64,000 nucleotides of DNA, taken from NCBI RefSeq assembly GCF_030323265.1, contig NZ_CP104992.1:1711501-1775500 (forward strand), written 5' to 3'. This DNA is from Terrirhizobium terrae. Its GTDB lineage: Bacteria; Pseudomonadota; Alphaproteobacteria; Rhizobiales; Rhizobiaceae. This document shows positions 1 through 11,279 of this stretch, piece after piece. A program made the position numbers and the translations under genes. How positions within the stretch are numbered: the first letter of the stretch is position 1; every line of letters starts with the position of its first letter. The notes under the pieces are model-generated. The model saw only the letters and a list, made by a program, of their open reading frames with translations. It had not been told where the DNA came from and did no database searches.

Positions 1-15
1 GTCTGGAGCAGTCAA

Positions 16-1077
16 GTGAGTGGAGAAAAGCCGATCCGTGTCCTCGTCGCAGGCCTCGGCAATATGGGCCGCAGCCATGCGCTCGCCTATCACAATGATC
101 CTGGCTTCGAGATCGTCGGCCTCGTCAACCGCTCGACGCCGAAGCTCGATCCGGCGCTGTCGGGCTACGAGATCCATCCGGATTTCTTCGAGGCACTCGC
201 CGAGCTCAAGCCGGATCTCTGCGCCATCTGCACCTATTCCGACAGCCATGCGGACTATGCCGTTGCCGCCTTCGAGGCCGGCTGCCATGTCTTCGTGGAA
301 AAGCCGCTGGCAACCACGGTCGCCGATGCCGAACGCGTCGTGGCGGCCGCCAAGGCGGCGGGCAAGAAACTGGTGATCGGCTACATCCTGCGCCACCACC
401 CGTCCTGGATCAAACTGATCGAGGAAGCGCGCAAGCTCGGCCCGCCCTTCGTCTTCCGCATGAACCTCAACCAGCAGTCTTCCGGCCCCACCTGGGACGT
501 GCATAAGGCGCTGATGAACACGACACCGCCGATCGTCGATTGCGGTGTGCATTATGTCGATGTCATGTGCCAGATCACCGATGCGAAGCCGGTGGAAGTG
601 CGCGGCATGGGCCTGCGCCTCTCCGACGAGATCGCACCGGACATGTATAATTACGGCCATCTGCAGGTGATCTTCGACGACAAGTCCGTCGGCTGGTACG
701 AGGCCGGCTGGGGTCCGATGATCTCAGAAACCGCCTTCTTCGTGAAGGACGTCATGTCGCCGAAGGGCTCGGTCTCGATCGTCATGGATCCGAATGCCAA
801 GTCCGACGATATCGACACGCATACGAAAACCTCGGTGATCCGCCTGCACAGCGCCGAGACCGGCCCGGACGGAAAGTTCATCCGACCGGACGAGGACATG
901 ACGATGGCGGGCGAGCCGGGTCATCAGGAACTCTGCGATCTGGAACAGGCCTATATGTTGAAGGCGATCCGCGAGGACATCGATCTTGCGCGGCACATGG
1001 ATGACGCGGTGCAGTCTCTGCGCATCTGCCTCGCCGCAGATGAAAGCGCCCGCACGGGCAAGCCGATCTATCTATAA
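16..1077 (+). CDS. Gfo/Idh/MocA family NAD(P)-dependent oxidoreductase
   Basis: This 353-residue protein is a soluble dehydrogenase of the Gfo/Idh/MocA family, which oxidises or reduces sugars, inositols and related polyols. The N-terminal Rossmann motif GLGNMG lies at residues 14-19, the family EKP motif at 95-97, and the C-terminal domain carries D175 and H179 in DCGVHYVD, matching the catalytic Asp/His pair. The GTG start is preceded by GGAG a few bases upstream. The next gene downstream is an ABC ATPase of the sugar-uptake type, so the two probably belong to one catabolic operon whose other genes lie left of the window. The substrate cannot be told from sequence. Confidence 0.9.
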   Translation: MSGEKPIRVLVAGLGNMGRSHALAYHNDPGFEIVGLVNRSTPKLDPALSGYEIHPDFFEALAELKPDLCAICTYSDSHADYAVAAFEAGCHVFVEKPLATTVADAERVVAAAKAAGKKLVIGYILRHHPSWIKLIEEARKLGPPFVFRMNLNQQSSGPTWDVHKALMNTTPPIVDCGVHYVDVMCQITDAKPVEVRGMGLRLSDEIAPDMYNYGHLQVIFDDKSVGWYEAGWGPMISETAFFVKDVMSPKGSVSIVMDPNAKSDDIDTHTKTSVIRLHSAETGPDGKFIRPDEDMTMAGEPGHQELCDLEQAYMLKAIREDIDLARHMDDAVQSLRICLAADESARTGKPIYL

Positions 1078-1090
1078 GGGGAATACGAGT

Positions 1091-2092
<1,002 letters not shown>

Positions 2093-2255
2093 AGCTTCGG
2101 CGCGAAAATCGCTTTCGACATTGCGTAACACGAATCCCTACTGCCGCCGGTGATCGCACTGCTGGTCCGGCGCGTTCACCGCTTCGTGTGGAGCTGTCCG
2201 TCCCGATGCGCGAACCTAATCGCTTCATCTGCGTTATGCCTGCAGAGGAAGCATC

Positions 2256-2501
2256 ATGGTTATAACAATCATACTGGTTTCGGCTGTCGCGCTCGTCGCA
2301 GCCACGCTCGCCACCATCATCCGTCAGAAGGCATTGGCCTATCAGGCCTACCGCTGCGACGAGGACGCGCTGGGTAAACTGCCGCTGCGTCCTGCAGCCC
2401 GTGCGAGGCAGGTGGCTTTACGACAGTCCACGCGTCTCAGAACTGCTGCGCTTGCTCGCCGCAAGGCCTCGCATGCATGTGGGCATCACGCATATTCGTG
2501 A
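2256..2501 (+). CDS. small hypothetical membrane protein (81 aa)
   Basis: I do not recognise this gene. It encodes a short protein with one hydrophobic segment at residues 2-21 followed by a basic, Arg/Ala-rich tail. GAGGAAG sits 5 bases before the ATG, a good ribosome binding site. It stands alone between the ABC ATPase and the tRNA gene. The tail is of low complexity and may be partly non-coding, so only the membrane segment and the start signal support it. Confidence 0.45.
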   Translation: MVITIILVSAVALVAATLATIIRQKALAYQAYRCDEDALGKLPLRPAARARQVALRQSTRLRTAALARRKASHACGHHAYS

Positions 2502-2537
2502 AGCCACGGAAACAGTCTAATCCTGGAAAAGAAAGAT

Positions 2538-2613
<76 letters not shown>

Positions 2614-2762
2614 ATCAGGGTGGTCCGGTATTTCCGGTCCTGGGAAACTCCGAAGCGATGTTCGCGTCGGGGTGGCGGCTTATTACTTCCGGTTTTTTCG
2701 AAGTGCAAGCCGAAATTTCAAAGCCCGGCAATTTTTCTGAAATTGCCGGGCTTTAGCGTCAA

Positions 2763-3154
2763 TTACTGTTCGTCGTCGTCGCCGCCGACGCCGATGATGC
2801 CCGACATGTCGTCATCATCGTCTTCTTCTTCCTCGAGGAAGGTATCGTCGTCATCGTCGCCCATGTCGACATCGTCGTCATCGCCCATGTCCGGGATGTC
2901 GTCGCCGCTGTTCTCGTTATCAGCGTCCTCGAGCGATACGACTTCGGCTTCCTGGCTCTCGCTGTCGACTTCCTTGACGTCGTCCTCGTCTTCCGCAGCC
3001 TGTTCCATCTTGGCGGCGGCGCTGTTCTCTTCAAAGAAGGACAGCGGCCAGGCCTTGCCGGTATAGGGGAAACGACCGGATCACGGTTCAGGTCGTAGAA
3101 CTTCTTTCCGGTATCCGGGTCGGTACGCTTTGTTCCGAGTTCCGCTTTTGCCAC
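2763..3154 (-). CDS. TIGR02300 family protein (FYDLN acidic protein), frameshifted
   Basis: A conserved alphaproteobacterial protein of unknown function, about 130 residues, named after its FYDLN motif near residue 19. The N-terminus (AELGTKRTDPDTGKKFYDLN) reads from GTG 3154. The rest, a very acidic tail of Asp/Glu runs ending GVGGDDDEQ, is in another frame that reads to 2763. The break is at the G4 run 3066-3069 (C4 in the coding strand): one more C restores SPYTGKAWPLSFFEE. It is most likely a one-base sequencing deletion. The gene is divergent from aroA and next to tRNA-Ala, the usual Rhizobiaceae arrangement as I recall it. Confidence 0.85.
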
Positions 3155-3363
3155 TGTTAAGCCTCATGAGCCAGCCGATCGGATCGGCGCGCCGCGATTG
3201 CGGCGATGGATGAAAGGGTGAAAAATCTAAGCCGGTCCCCATAAGGCCAACAGCCCTTTATGTCAAAGCCAAACTTTCCTTGCTCTTCAAGGCAACAAGC
3301 GGATGACCACCCAATGGCTTTGTGCTAACCACGGCGCCACATTCGAGACAGCTCAGAAAGTAA

Positions 3364-4735
<1,372 letters not shown>

Positions 4736-4736
<1 letters not shown>

Positions 4737-5371
4737 TGGGCTTCATCATCGCCATCGATGGACCGGCCGCGGCCGGCAAGGGAACCCTGTCTCGCCAGAT
4801 TGCCGAGGAATATGGCTTCCACCACCTGGACACCGGCCTGACCTATCGCGCGACGGCCAAGGCGCTGCTGGATGCCGGCCTTGCCCTTGATGACGAGGCT
4901 GTCGCCGAGAAGATGGCGCGTGAAGTTGAACTGGCAGGGCTCGACCGCGATATCCTGTCCGCCCATGCGATCGGCGAGGCGGCGTCGAAGATCGCCGTGA
5001 TGCCAAAGGTCAGACGCGCGCTCGTCGATGCCCAGCAGGCCTTTTCGACAAGGGAGCCGGGCACGGTTCTCGACGGCCGCGATATCGGTACCGTCGTGTG
5101 CCCGAATGCGCCGGTGAAGCTCTACGTCACGGCCTCGGCTGAAGTTCGCGCCAGACGCCGCCACGATGAGATCATCGGCAAGGGCGGCGAGGCAAGCTAT
5201 GACGAGATTTTCGCCGACGTGAAGAAGCGCGATGCCCGCGACATGGGCCGCGCCGACAGCCCGTTGAAGCCGGCTGACGACGCGCACTTGCTTGATACGT
5301 CGGAAATGAGTATAGAGGCGGCGTTTCGGGCAGCGAAGTCGTTCATCGATGCCGCCCTGAAGAAGAATTGA
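4736..5371 (+). CDS. cmk: (d)CMP kinase
   Basis: Cytidylate kinase phosphorylates CMP and dCMP to the diphosphates using ATP. The 211-residue protein has the P-loop GPAAAGKGT at residues 9-17, the CMP-binding DTGLTYRA near 32-39, and DGRDIGTVV around residue 113. The start overlaps the aroA stop by one base (TGATG), so the two are translationally coupled, and rpsA follows 170 bp on. The aroA-cmk-rpsA order is common in bacteria. Confidence 0.95.
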
Positions 5372-5541
5372 CGGACTGCCGGGAAGCCGGCCTTTCGTCC
5401 TCAGAGATCCCGCAGTTCAGTCCCAGCGCCGGATAGCCTCCCACGCACAGTCGTAGAGAGAGGCGGGCCTGGACTTCGGGCGTGTTTAACACGAACCACC
5501 GGCGCATGCGTGTCCTTGATAGGATACGATCAGGAGATTTC

Positions 5542-7248
5542 ATGGCAGTAACTAACCCCACGCGCGAAGACTTTGCAGCTCTTCTCGAGGAATCCTTCGC
5601 GTCCAACGATCTGGCCGAAGGCTACGTTACCAAAGGTCTGGTAACGGCGATCGAAAAGGACATGGCAGTTGTCGACGTCGGCCTGAAGGTCGAAGGTCGC
5701 ATCGCGCTTAAGGAATTCGGCGCCAAGGGCAAGGACGGTTCGCTGAAGGTCGGCGACGAAGTCGAAGTCTACGTTGAGCGCATCGAAAACGCTCTCGGCG
5801 AAGCCGTTCTGTCGCGCGAAAAGGCTCGTCGCGAAGAAAGCTGGGTCAAGCTCGAAGCCAAGTTCGAAGCTGGCGAGCGCGTTGAAGGCATCATCTTCAA
5901 CCAGGTCAAGGGTGGCTTCACCGTCGATCTCGACGGCGCCGTTGCCTTCCTGCCGCGTTCGCAGGTCGACATCCGTCCGATCCGCGACGTCACCCCGCTC
6001 ATGCATAACCCGCAGCCCTTCGAAATCCTCAAGATGGACAAGCGTCGCGGCAACATCGTTGTTTCGCGCCGTACGGTTCTCGAAGAGTCCCGTGCCGAGC
6101 AGCGTTCTGAAATCGTTCAGAACCTCGAAGAAGGCCAGGTTGTTGACGGCGTCGTCAAGAACATCACCGATTACGGTGCGTTCGTTGACCTCGGCGGCAT
6201 CGACGGCCTGCTGCACGTCACCGACATGGCATGGCGCCGTGTGAACCATCCGTCGGAAATCCTGTCCATTGGCCAGTCGGTCAAGGTTCAGATCATCCGC
6301 ATCAACCAGGAAACCCACCGCATCTCGCTCGGCATGAAGCAGCTCGAGTCGGATCCGTGGGATGGCATCGCGGCCAAGTACCCGATCGGCAAGAAGATCT
6401 CCGGTACCGTCACGAACATCACCGACTACGGTGCATTCGTAGAGCTGGAGCCGGGCATCGAAGGCCTGATCCACATCTCCGAAATGTCCTGGACCAAGAA
6501 GAACGTACATCCCGGCAAGATCCTGTCCACGAGCCAGGAAGTCGACGTTGTCGTTCTCGAAGTCGATCCGTCCAAGCGTCGTATCTCGCTCGGTCTCAAG
6601 CAGACCCTCGAGAACCCGTGGCAGGCATTCGCCTTCTCGCATCCGGCTGGCACTGAAGTCGAAGGCGAAGTCAAGAACAAGACCGAGTTCGGCCTGTTCA
6701 TCGGCCTCGAAGGCGACGTTGACGGCATGGTTCACCTGTCCGATCTGGACTGGAACCGTCCGGGCGAACAGGTCATCGAAGAGTTCAACAAGGGCGACGT
6801 CGTCAAGGCAGTCGTTCTCGATGTTGACGTCGAGAAGGAGCGTATCTCGCTCGGCATCAAGCAGCTCGGCAAGGATGCCGTTGGTGATGCAGCCGCTTCC
6901 GGCGACCTGCGCAAGAACGCTGTCGTTTCGGCTGAAGTCATCGCCGTCAACGACGGTGGCATCGAAGTGAAGCTCGTCAACCACGAAGACCTCACCTCGT
7001 TCATCCGCCGCGCAGACCTCGCTCGCGATCGTGACGACCAGCGTCCGGAGCGTTTCTCGGTCGGTCAGACCCTCGACGCACGCGTTGTCAACTTCTCCAA
7101 GAAGGACCGCAAGGTCATGCTGTCGATCAAGGCTCTCGAGATCGCAGAAGAGAAGGAAGCCGTTGCTCAGTTCGGTTCGTCCGACAGTGGCGCATCGCTC
7201 GGCGACATTCTCGGCGCAGCTCTGAAGAACCGCGGCAACAACGAGTAA
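5542..7248 (+). CDS. rpsA: 30S ribosomal protein S1
   Basis: S1 binds mRNA upstream of the start codon and holds it on the small subunit. The 568-residue protein has six S1 (OB-fold) repeats, seen as recurring GxVxxIxxYGAFVxL and GLLHxSEM/GLIHISEM blocks; the second half carries repeated RISLGLKQ motifs. The start ATG 5542 has AGGAG at 5532-5536; an upstream in-frame start at 5482 would add 20 residues unlike the family. The gene has codon use typical of high expression (few rare codons). The 170-bp gap before it may hold its own promoter and leader. A terminator follows directly. Confidence 0.97.
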   Translation: MAVTNPTREDFAALLEESFASNDLAEGYVTKGLVTAIEKDMAVVDVGLKVEGRIALKEFGAKGKDGSLKVGDEVEVYVERIENALGEAVLSREKARREESWVKLEAKFEAGERVEGIIFNQVKGGFTVDLDGAVAFLPRSQVDIRPIRDVTPLMHNPQPFEILKMDKRRGNIVVSRRTVLEESRAEQRSEIVQNLEEGQVVDGVVKNITDYGAFVDLGGIDGLLHVTDMAWRRVNHPSEILSIGQSVKVQIIRINQETHRISLGMKQLESDPWDGIAAKYPIGKKISGTVTNITDYGAFVELEPGIEGLIHISEMSWTKKNVHPGKILSTSQEVDVVVLEVDPSKRRISLGLKQTLENPWQAFAFSHPAGTEVEGEVKNKTEFGLFIGLEGDVDGMVHLSDLDWNRPGEQVIEEFNKGDVVKAVVLDVDVEKERISLGIKQLGKDAVGDAAASGDLRKNAVVSAEVIAVNDGGIEVKLVNHEDLTSFIRRADLARDRDDQRPERFSVGQTLDARVVNFSKKDRKVMLSIKALEIAEEKEAVAQFGSSDSGASLGDILGAALKNRGNNE

Positions 7249-7261
7249 TCGTCATTGCCCT

Positions 7262-7309
7262 GACATGAAGAAGCCGCCGGATCGAAAGGTCCGGCGGCTT
7301 TTTCATGTC
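7262..7309 (+). terminator. rpsA intrinsic terminator
   Basis: The arms AAGCCGCCGGA (7271-7281) and TCCGGCGGCTT (7290-7300) form an 11-bp perfect stem with an 8-base loop, followed by T5. An outer pairing GACATGAA/TTTCATGTC extends the palindrome, so it may also work for the gene arriving from the right. Confidence 0.85.
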
Positions 7310-7354
7310 CATTCTGGTGAGGGTCCCGCCGTTGCCGGCGCGGCCCGATATATG

Positions 7355-9079
7355 TCAGCTCCAGCCGGCCATCCGCCAGTAAAGATCGTTGGGGCGGCCC
7401 TCATCCTCGTCGGAGCGTGCTTCGCCTGCGCTTTCCGCCTTGTCTTTCCGGCCCTCGCCATCCTGTGACGATTCTTGCTCGGCCTCTTCGCCTTGCTGCT
7501 CGCCGTGGAAGCCATGATCCTGCGCCGGCGCCTCATCCTCTTCGTCGCCGATTTCCGCGATTGCACGCGCCTTGCGCTCCTCGCGTTCGGGCTCCTGCTC
7601 TCCCGGCGGGTAGGCGACATAGGGCCACGGCACGCCTTCGCGTGTTGCCTGCGGCCAGCTACCGGCAAGCATTGCCATTTGTTTGTCCAACGGCTCGCCG
7701 CCATCGGGTTGGGCTGCTGCCGCCGCCTCCGAAGGCGGCGGTTCGCTCGGTCTGGCAGCCGAAGGCGAATCGGTCGCTCCGGCGTTGCGCGCGGTGCCCG
7801 CAGCCTGCTTAGCTGCACCATCTGCAGCAGTCGGCTCGTCCTGGCCTGCCGGTTGCTCCGTCGGGGCGGCAAGGAATTCTGGACGTCGCACTGTCGAACC
7901 GGCTGTAGGCGATGCTTCTCCCGTCGCGACAAGGCCGGTCATCCAGTTCGCCAGTTCGGCAAGCATCAATCTTGCGTTCGAAAGGCCGGCGCGCCCGTCG
8001 GTCGATGGCGCACGCATCCCGGTCTCGGCAAGGCGAGGGCTCTTCGCCTTGGTTTCGGCAACCCTCGGATCGGCGGCGGCCTCGTCCTGTATGCGCGCGG
8101 CAGGTGCCGCACCCGTATCGCCATCGGCTGCCGCTATGCCGAGACCTGCGGGAGAGTTCGGCGAGGCTCCAGCAATGGCAGCTTGTCCGGGGATGATTTG
8201 CGCGGCCGCCTGCTGCTGTGCCGTCTGGCCGCTTGCGGGGCCGCTCATCGTCGGGTTGGCGGTATGGGAGGCTGGTGTCGTCGGGCGCTCGAGACGGTTG
8301 CCCTGCCGGTCCGCCAGCGCGTTTCCTGTATTCTGCGTCGGCTGTTGGCCATCGGGACGAGCCGGTGAGCTCTCCGGGGTGTCCTGCAATGAGCCCTGCT
8401 GTGACGCCGACGCGACAGGGGCGGCCTGTGATTGAGGCGTCGAAGCCGCTGGTGCAGCGCCCGCAGCGGTGGCCGCGCCCTGGGCTCCCGCCGGTGCGCC
8501 AGCCGGCATGCCGCCTTGGGCAGCAGGCGCCGGCCGCGAAACATTGCCGTTTGCAGCCGGCTCGGCGCTTCCGTTCTGGCGATAGGAGCTCACCACGGCC
8601 TTGGCCGCAAGGTCGCGCTCGCTGGCGCTTGCTGTCTCGATATAGGCAGCCAGCCGAGCCGCATCGGGGCCGGCTGGATCGTTGAGGATCTCGGCGAGGA
8701 GCCGCAAGGTCACGCCCTTGACGATCTGGTTCAAGAGGCGCTCGATCGACATCCGCTCGGCAGGGTTGAGAGCCCGCACGGCTTCGGAAAGGCGCGTCGC
8801 ATAGTCGACCAGCGCTTCGTTCTCGCCGCGCGGCATGTTGAGCACCTTGCCGATCGTCTCGGCAAAGATCGAGAAGCTTTGGGCGAGCTTCAACTGGGCG
8901 GAAAGCGAAAGCGCATCCATGCGCCCACCGGAGATCGGCACGGACTTGTCGTTGTCGGCTGCCACAGTTGTCGTGGCGGCAGCAAGGCTCATGCGGGCGG
9001 CGGCAGCAGGCGCTTGGCTCTGGAAGTCGGAATGCGAACTCAACGCGGCACGAACAGGTGGCAGCATCGCATGCTCCAT
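7355..9079 (-). CDS. hypothetical low-complexity protein, Ala/Pro/Gln-rich
   Basis: I cannot assign a function. The likely start is ATG 9079 (MEHAMLPPV), giving about 574 residues; a longer frame begins at 9118. The N-terminal 180 residues look folded, with helical stretches such as LSLSAQLKLAQSF and SIERLLNQIVKG. A long Ala/Pro/Gln/Gly-rich middle follows, and the last 110 residues are acidic and charged, ending NDLYWRMAGWS. No signal peptide or membrane segment is seen. It is followed leftward by the rpsA terminator palindrome and preceded by another unknown gene on the same strand. The folded-head, disordered-middle layout is also seen in FliK-type proteins, but nothing specific supports that. 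Confidence 0.65.
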   Translation of the reverse strand: MEHAMLPPVRAALSSHSDFQSQAPAAAARMSLAAATTTVAADNDKSVPISGGRMDALSLSAQLKLAQSFSIFAETIGKVLNMPRGENEALVDYATRLSEAVRALNPAERMSIERLLNQIVKGVTLRLLAEILNDPAGPDAARLAAYIETASASERDLAAKAVVSSYRQNGSAEPAANGNVSRPAPAAQGGMPAGAPAGAQGAATAAGAAPAASTPQSQAAPVASASQQGSLQDTPESSPARPDGQQPTQNTGNALADRQGNRLERPTTPASHTANPTMSGPASGQTAQQQAAAQIIPGQAAIAGASPNSPAGLGIAAADGDTGAAPAARIQDEAAADPRVAETKAKSPRLAETGMRAPSTDGRAGLSNARLMLAELANWMTGLVATGEASPTAGSTVRRPEFLAAPTEQPAGQDEPTAADGAAKQAAGTARNAGATDSPSAARPSEPPPSEAAAAAQPDGGEPLDKQMAMLAGSWPQATREGVPWPYVAYPPGEQEPEREERKARAIAEIGDEEDEAPAQDHGFHGEQQGEEAEQESSQDGEGRKDKAESAGEARSDEDEGRPNDLYWRMAGWS

Positions 9080-9256
9080 CAGTTGTCTGCGACGGTGGGG
9101 ACATGCCGGCCAAATCATGCAGCGACATGGCGCTGCGACGCCTCATGGCGCATTCTTGCCGAATGACAGGAGATGATAGGGGTGAATGGTTAACGCACCG
9201 CTAATCCGGCGCGGACTGGTCGCAGAGTAGACGGTGCAAACGGCAGGGTTGCTGAG

Positions 9257-10141
9257 TTAAGCGGCCTTCTTGCGAAGTTCGTAGAGTCCAATCTCGTCAG
9301 TAACGACGGGGAGGATGCCAGTGTCGTCTTCCCCTGCGTCTTCCGCTTTCTCGGCGTCTGCTGCGAGAATGGCCAGCGCTGAGGCGGCTTCGGTAGCGTC
9401 GGCGCCATCATCAGTCGGCTTTGCCCCGAGCTCGTCATTCTTTTCTTCGACTTCGTCCTGGTTTTCCTGGACGTCTTCGAGCTTCTGGCCGGCTTCCGCG
9501 GCCTGTATGTCTTCCAGGCGCTCGGCGCGCGTCTCGGCGTCTTCCACGCGCGTCGGGTCATAGCCCTGCGGGCCGAGCTTCAGTTCCTCAAGCGATTTCG
9601 GATCGGCCGTGTCTTCCATACGCTGGACGACGCGCTCGACTTCCGTACCCAGCTTGCCGCCATTGGCTTTTTTGATCAGGGCTTCGCTCAGCCGCTCATT
9701 GTCGTCGCCATAGGGGTTCTTGATGGCGTTGAGCAGGGTGTCCATCGAAATGCCGAGATCGGCGAATCCGATCTTCTCGGACAAGTCACGGACATCGTTC
9801 GGCGCCATGCCCTTCAGCGCTTCTTCGAGTGCACGGCCAAGCTTGTAGGAGGAGCGGGCTTCGTCGGTATCGAGCCCAAGCTCGTCAGCCAGCCTCTCGA
9901 CGAGATCCATTTTCAGCGCGGCGGGGTCGGCATTCCCGGTTCCGAAAAGTGCTGTGGCGATCTTCTCGCGGGCACGCTTGGCGTCCTCGCTGGCGCTGAG
10001 GCGAGCCTCGGTCAGCTTGTCGCGTTCCTTGCCGGTGCGCTGCTCCTCATTCTGCTTGCGCTGCTCCTCGATGCCGTCGAGCATCGACTGCATCGTGTTG
10101 GTCGCGGCAAGTCCGTAGCTTTGCTGAGTAGGAAGCAGCAT
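9257..10141 (-). CDS. hypothetical protein, charged helical
   Basis: I do not recognise this family. The start at ATG 10141 (MLLPTQQSYGLAATNTMQ) gives 294 residues; the open frame continues to 10204. The protein is strongly helical, with a Lys/Arg/Glu-rich coiled-coil-like part around residues 20-50, a conserved-looking middle (LVERLADELGLDTDEARSSY), an acidic tail and the end IGLYELRKKAA. It is cytoplasmic by composition. It lies 177 bp upstream of the other unknown gene on the same strand, and ends of both are acidic, so they may work together. Ribonuclease D starts 733 bp to the right on the same strand. Confidence 0.65.
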   Translation of the reverse strand: MLLPTQQSYGLAATNTMQSMLDGIEEQRKQNEEQRTGKERDKLTEARLSASEDAKRAREKIATALFGTGNADPAALKMDLVERLADELGLDTDEARSSYKLGRALEEALKGMAPNDVRDLSEKIGFADLGISMDTLLNAIKNPYGDDNERLSEALIKKANGGKLGTEVERVVQRMEDTADPKSLEELKLGPQGYDPTRVEDAETRAERLEDIQAAEAGQKLEDVQENQDEVEEKNDELGAKPTDDGADATEAASALAILAADAEKAEDAGEDDTGILPVVTDEIGLYELRKKAA

Positions 10142-10250
10142 CGTGAGGTCCGGTGTTCGAGATATCTTTGCCCGCATGCAACGTAAGGTTTCACTGGTTA
10201 ACAAAACCTTTACGGGGCATTGGCACTTATCTCACCCAGAGACGGGTGCC

Positions 10251-10874
10251 TCAGCTATGGGCAAAAATGTCGGTTTCTTCCCAGCCGAGCAGATCGAGCT
10301 TGGCCCGCGTCGGCAGGAATTCGAAGCAGGCGGTGGCGAGCTCCGCGCGGCCATCCCGCATCAGGCGGTAGGTGAGCTTGTCGCGCAGCGCATGCAGATG
10401 CAGCACGTCGGAAGCCGCATATTCGAGCTGAGCCTGCGACAGCGTTTCGGCAGCCCAGTCCGTCTGCTGTTGCGCCTTGGAGATATCGACCTCGAGGAGT
10501 TCCCGCAGATTTTCCTTCAGACCATGCCGGTCCGTATAGGTGCGCACCAGGCGCGAGGCGATCTTGGTGCAGAAGACCGGGGTCGTGGTCACGCCGAACG
10601 TGTGGAACAGAACCGCGATGTCGAAACGACCGTAGTGGAAGATCTTCTGGCGGGTCGGATCGCCCAGCAGCGCCACGAGGTTCGGCGCCTGCGTTTGGCC
10701 AGCCGCGATGCGGATTACGTCCGCCGTCCCGTCTCCGGGCGACAGTTGCACGACGCACAACCGGTCGCGGCGCGGTATCAGACCGAGCGTTTCGGTGTCG
10801 ATGGCGATGGCGCCGGAATAGCGTGCCGCGTCCTGTGCCGGAATGTCGCCTTCATGATAGCGTATCTCAGCCAT
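10251..10874 (-). CDS. rnd: ribonuclease D, short form
   Basis: A 3'-5' exoribonuclease of the DEDDy class, involved in trimming tRNA and other stable RNA ends. Motif I D26-T-E28 (AIDTET), motif II GRFDIAVLF, and motif III YAASDV with the expected Tyr and Asp are all present. At 207 residues it contains only the exonuclease domain; the HRDC domains of the E. coli enzyme are absent, which is the usual form in alphaproteobacteria. The ATG is at 10874; no partner genes are close. Confidence 0.9.
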   Translation of the reverse strand: MAEIRYHEGDIPAQDAARYSGAIAIDTETLGLIPRRDRLCVVQLSPGDGTADVIRIAAGQTQAPNLVALLGDPTRQKIFHYGRFDIAVLFHTFGVTTTPVFCTKIASRLVRTYTDRHGLKENLRELLEVDISKAQQQTDWAAETLSQAQLEYAASDVLHLHALRDKLTYRLMRDGRAELATACFEFLPTRAKLDLLGWEETDIFAHS

Positions 10875-11023
10875 GTGATTTCACCCGCATTGTATCAATA
10901 TCGTCGTGGCTATCATATCATCCAGAGTGAGGCGATACTGTAGGTGCCCGGTATAGGGGCATTGTCTTGATGAGCAAATGCTCAGCCTTGCGTCTAATGC
11001 ATTGCTGCATTGCAGCGAACCCG

Positions 11024-11054
11024 CTTGGCGGCCGACAACGAGTCGGATTATAAC
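11024..11054 (+). promoter_or_regulatory. candidate promoter of the alpha-r14 sRNA
   Basis: CTTGGC at 11024-11029 resembles the rhizobial -35 (CTTGAC), and TATAAC at 11049-11054 a -10, with 19 bp between them. Transcription would begin at about 11060-11062, exactly at the base of the first hairpin of the sRNA, which supports the call. Confidence 0.55.
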
Positions 11055-11060
11055 CTGCTC

Positions 11061-11180
11061 ATCGAACGACGCACTCCTCCTCCCAGTGTCGTTCGATAGC
11101 GGATCGACAACATCCTCCTCCTCCCAGTTGTCGATCAAGTTTAAAGCCTGGCGCATCCTCCTCCCGCGCCAGGCTTTTCG
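11061..11180 (+). ncRNA. alpha-r14 (suhB/NfeR1-type) trans-acting sRNA, copy 1
   Basis: Three consecutive hairpins each display the anti-Shine-Dalgarno sequence CCTCCTCCC in the loop. Hairpin 1 pairs ATCGAACGA with TCGTTCGAT (11061-11097) plus an inner CACT/AGTG. Hairpin 2 pairs GATCGACAAC (11102-11111) with GTTGTCGATC (11127-11136). Hairpin 3 pairs AAAGCCTGGCGC (11143-11154) with its complement (11166-11177) and ends in T4, so it is the terminator. This is the architecture known for the alpha-r14 family of Rhizobiales (NfeR1 in Sinorhizobium), thought to block translation of transporter mRNAs. A second copy lies at about 58800. Confidence 0.9.
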
Positions 11181-11224
11181 CTTTTCTGGAGGTCTTTCCC
11201 CGCATCAGACGCCAATTCACGACG

Positions 11225-11242
11225 CAGTCACGTAAGTGTCAT
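11225..11242 (+). promoter_or_regulatory. candidate PhoB box upstream of alkaline phosphatase
   Basis: CAGTCAC (11225-11231), four bases, then GTGTCAT (11236-11242) form an 11-bp direct repeat matching the Pho-box half-site CTGTCAT at 5/7 and 6/7. It lies 38 bp before the phosphatase ATG, where a PhoB site replacing the -35 is expected. Confidence 0.55.
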
Positions 11243-11279
11243 CTGCGATCGATAAGACAACCTCGTTCCGCCCTAGATC

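Noticed and set aside
2763..3008. GAT/GTC-rich stretch as a DNA repeat or CRISPR-like array
   Set aside because: It encodes the natural acidic tail of the TIGR02300 protein; there are no equal-length spacers.
5482..5541. Upstream start for rpsA at 5482
   Set aside because: The extra residues do not look like S1, and ATG 5542 has AGGAG at the right distance.
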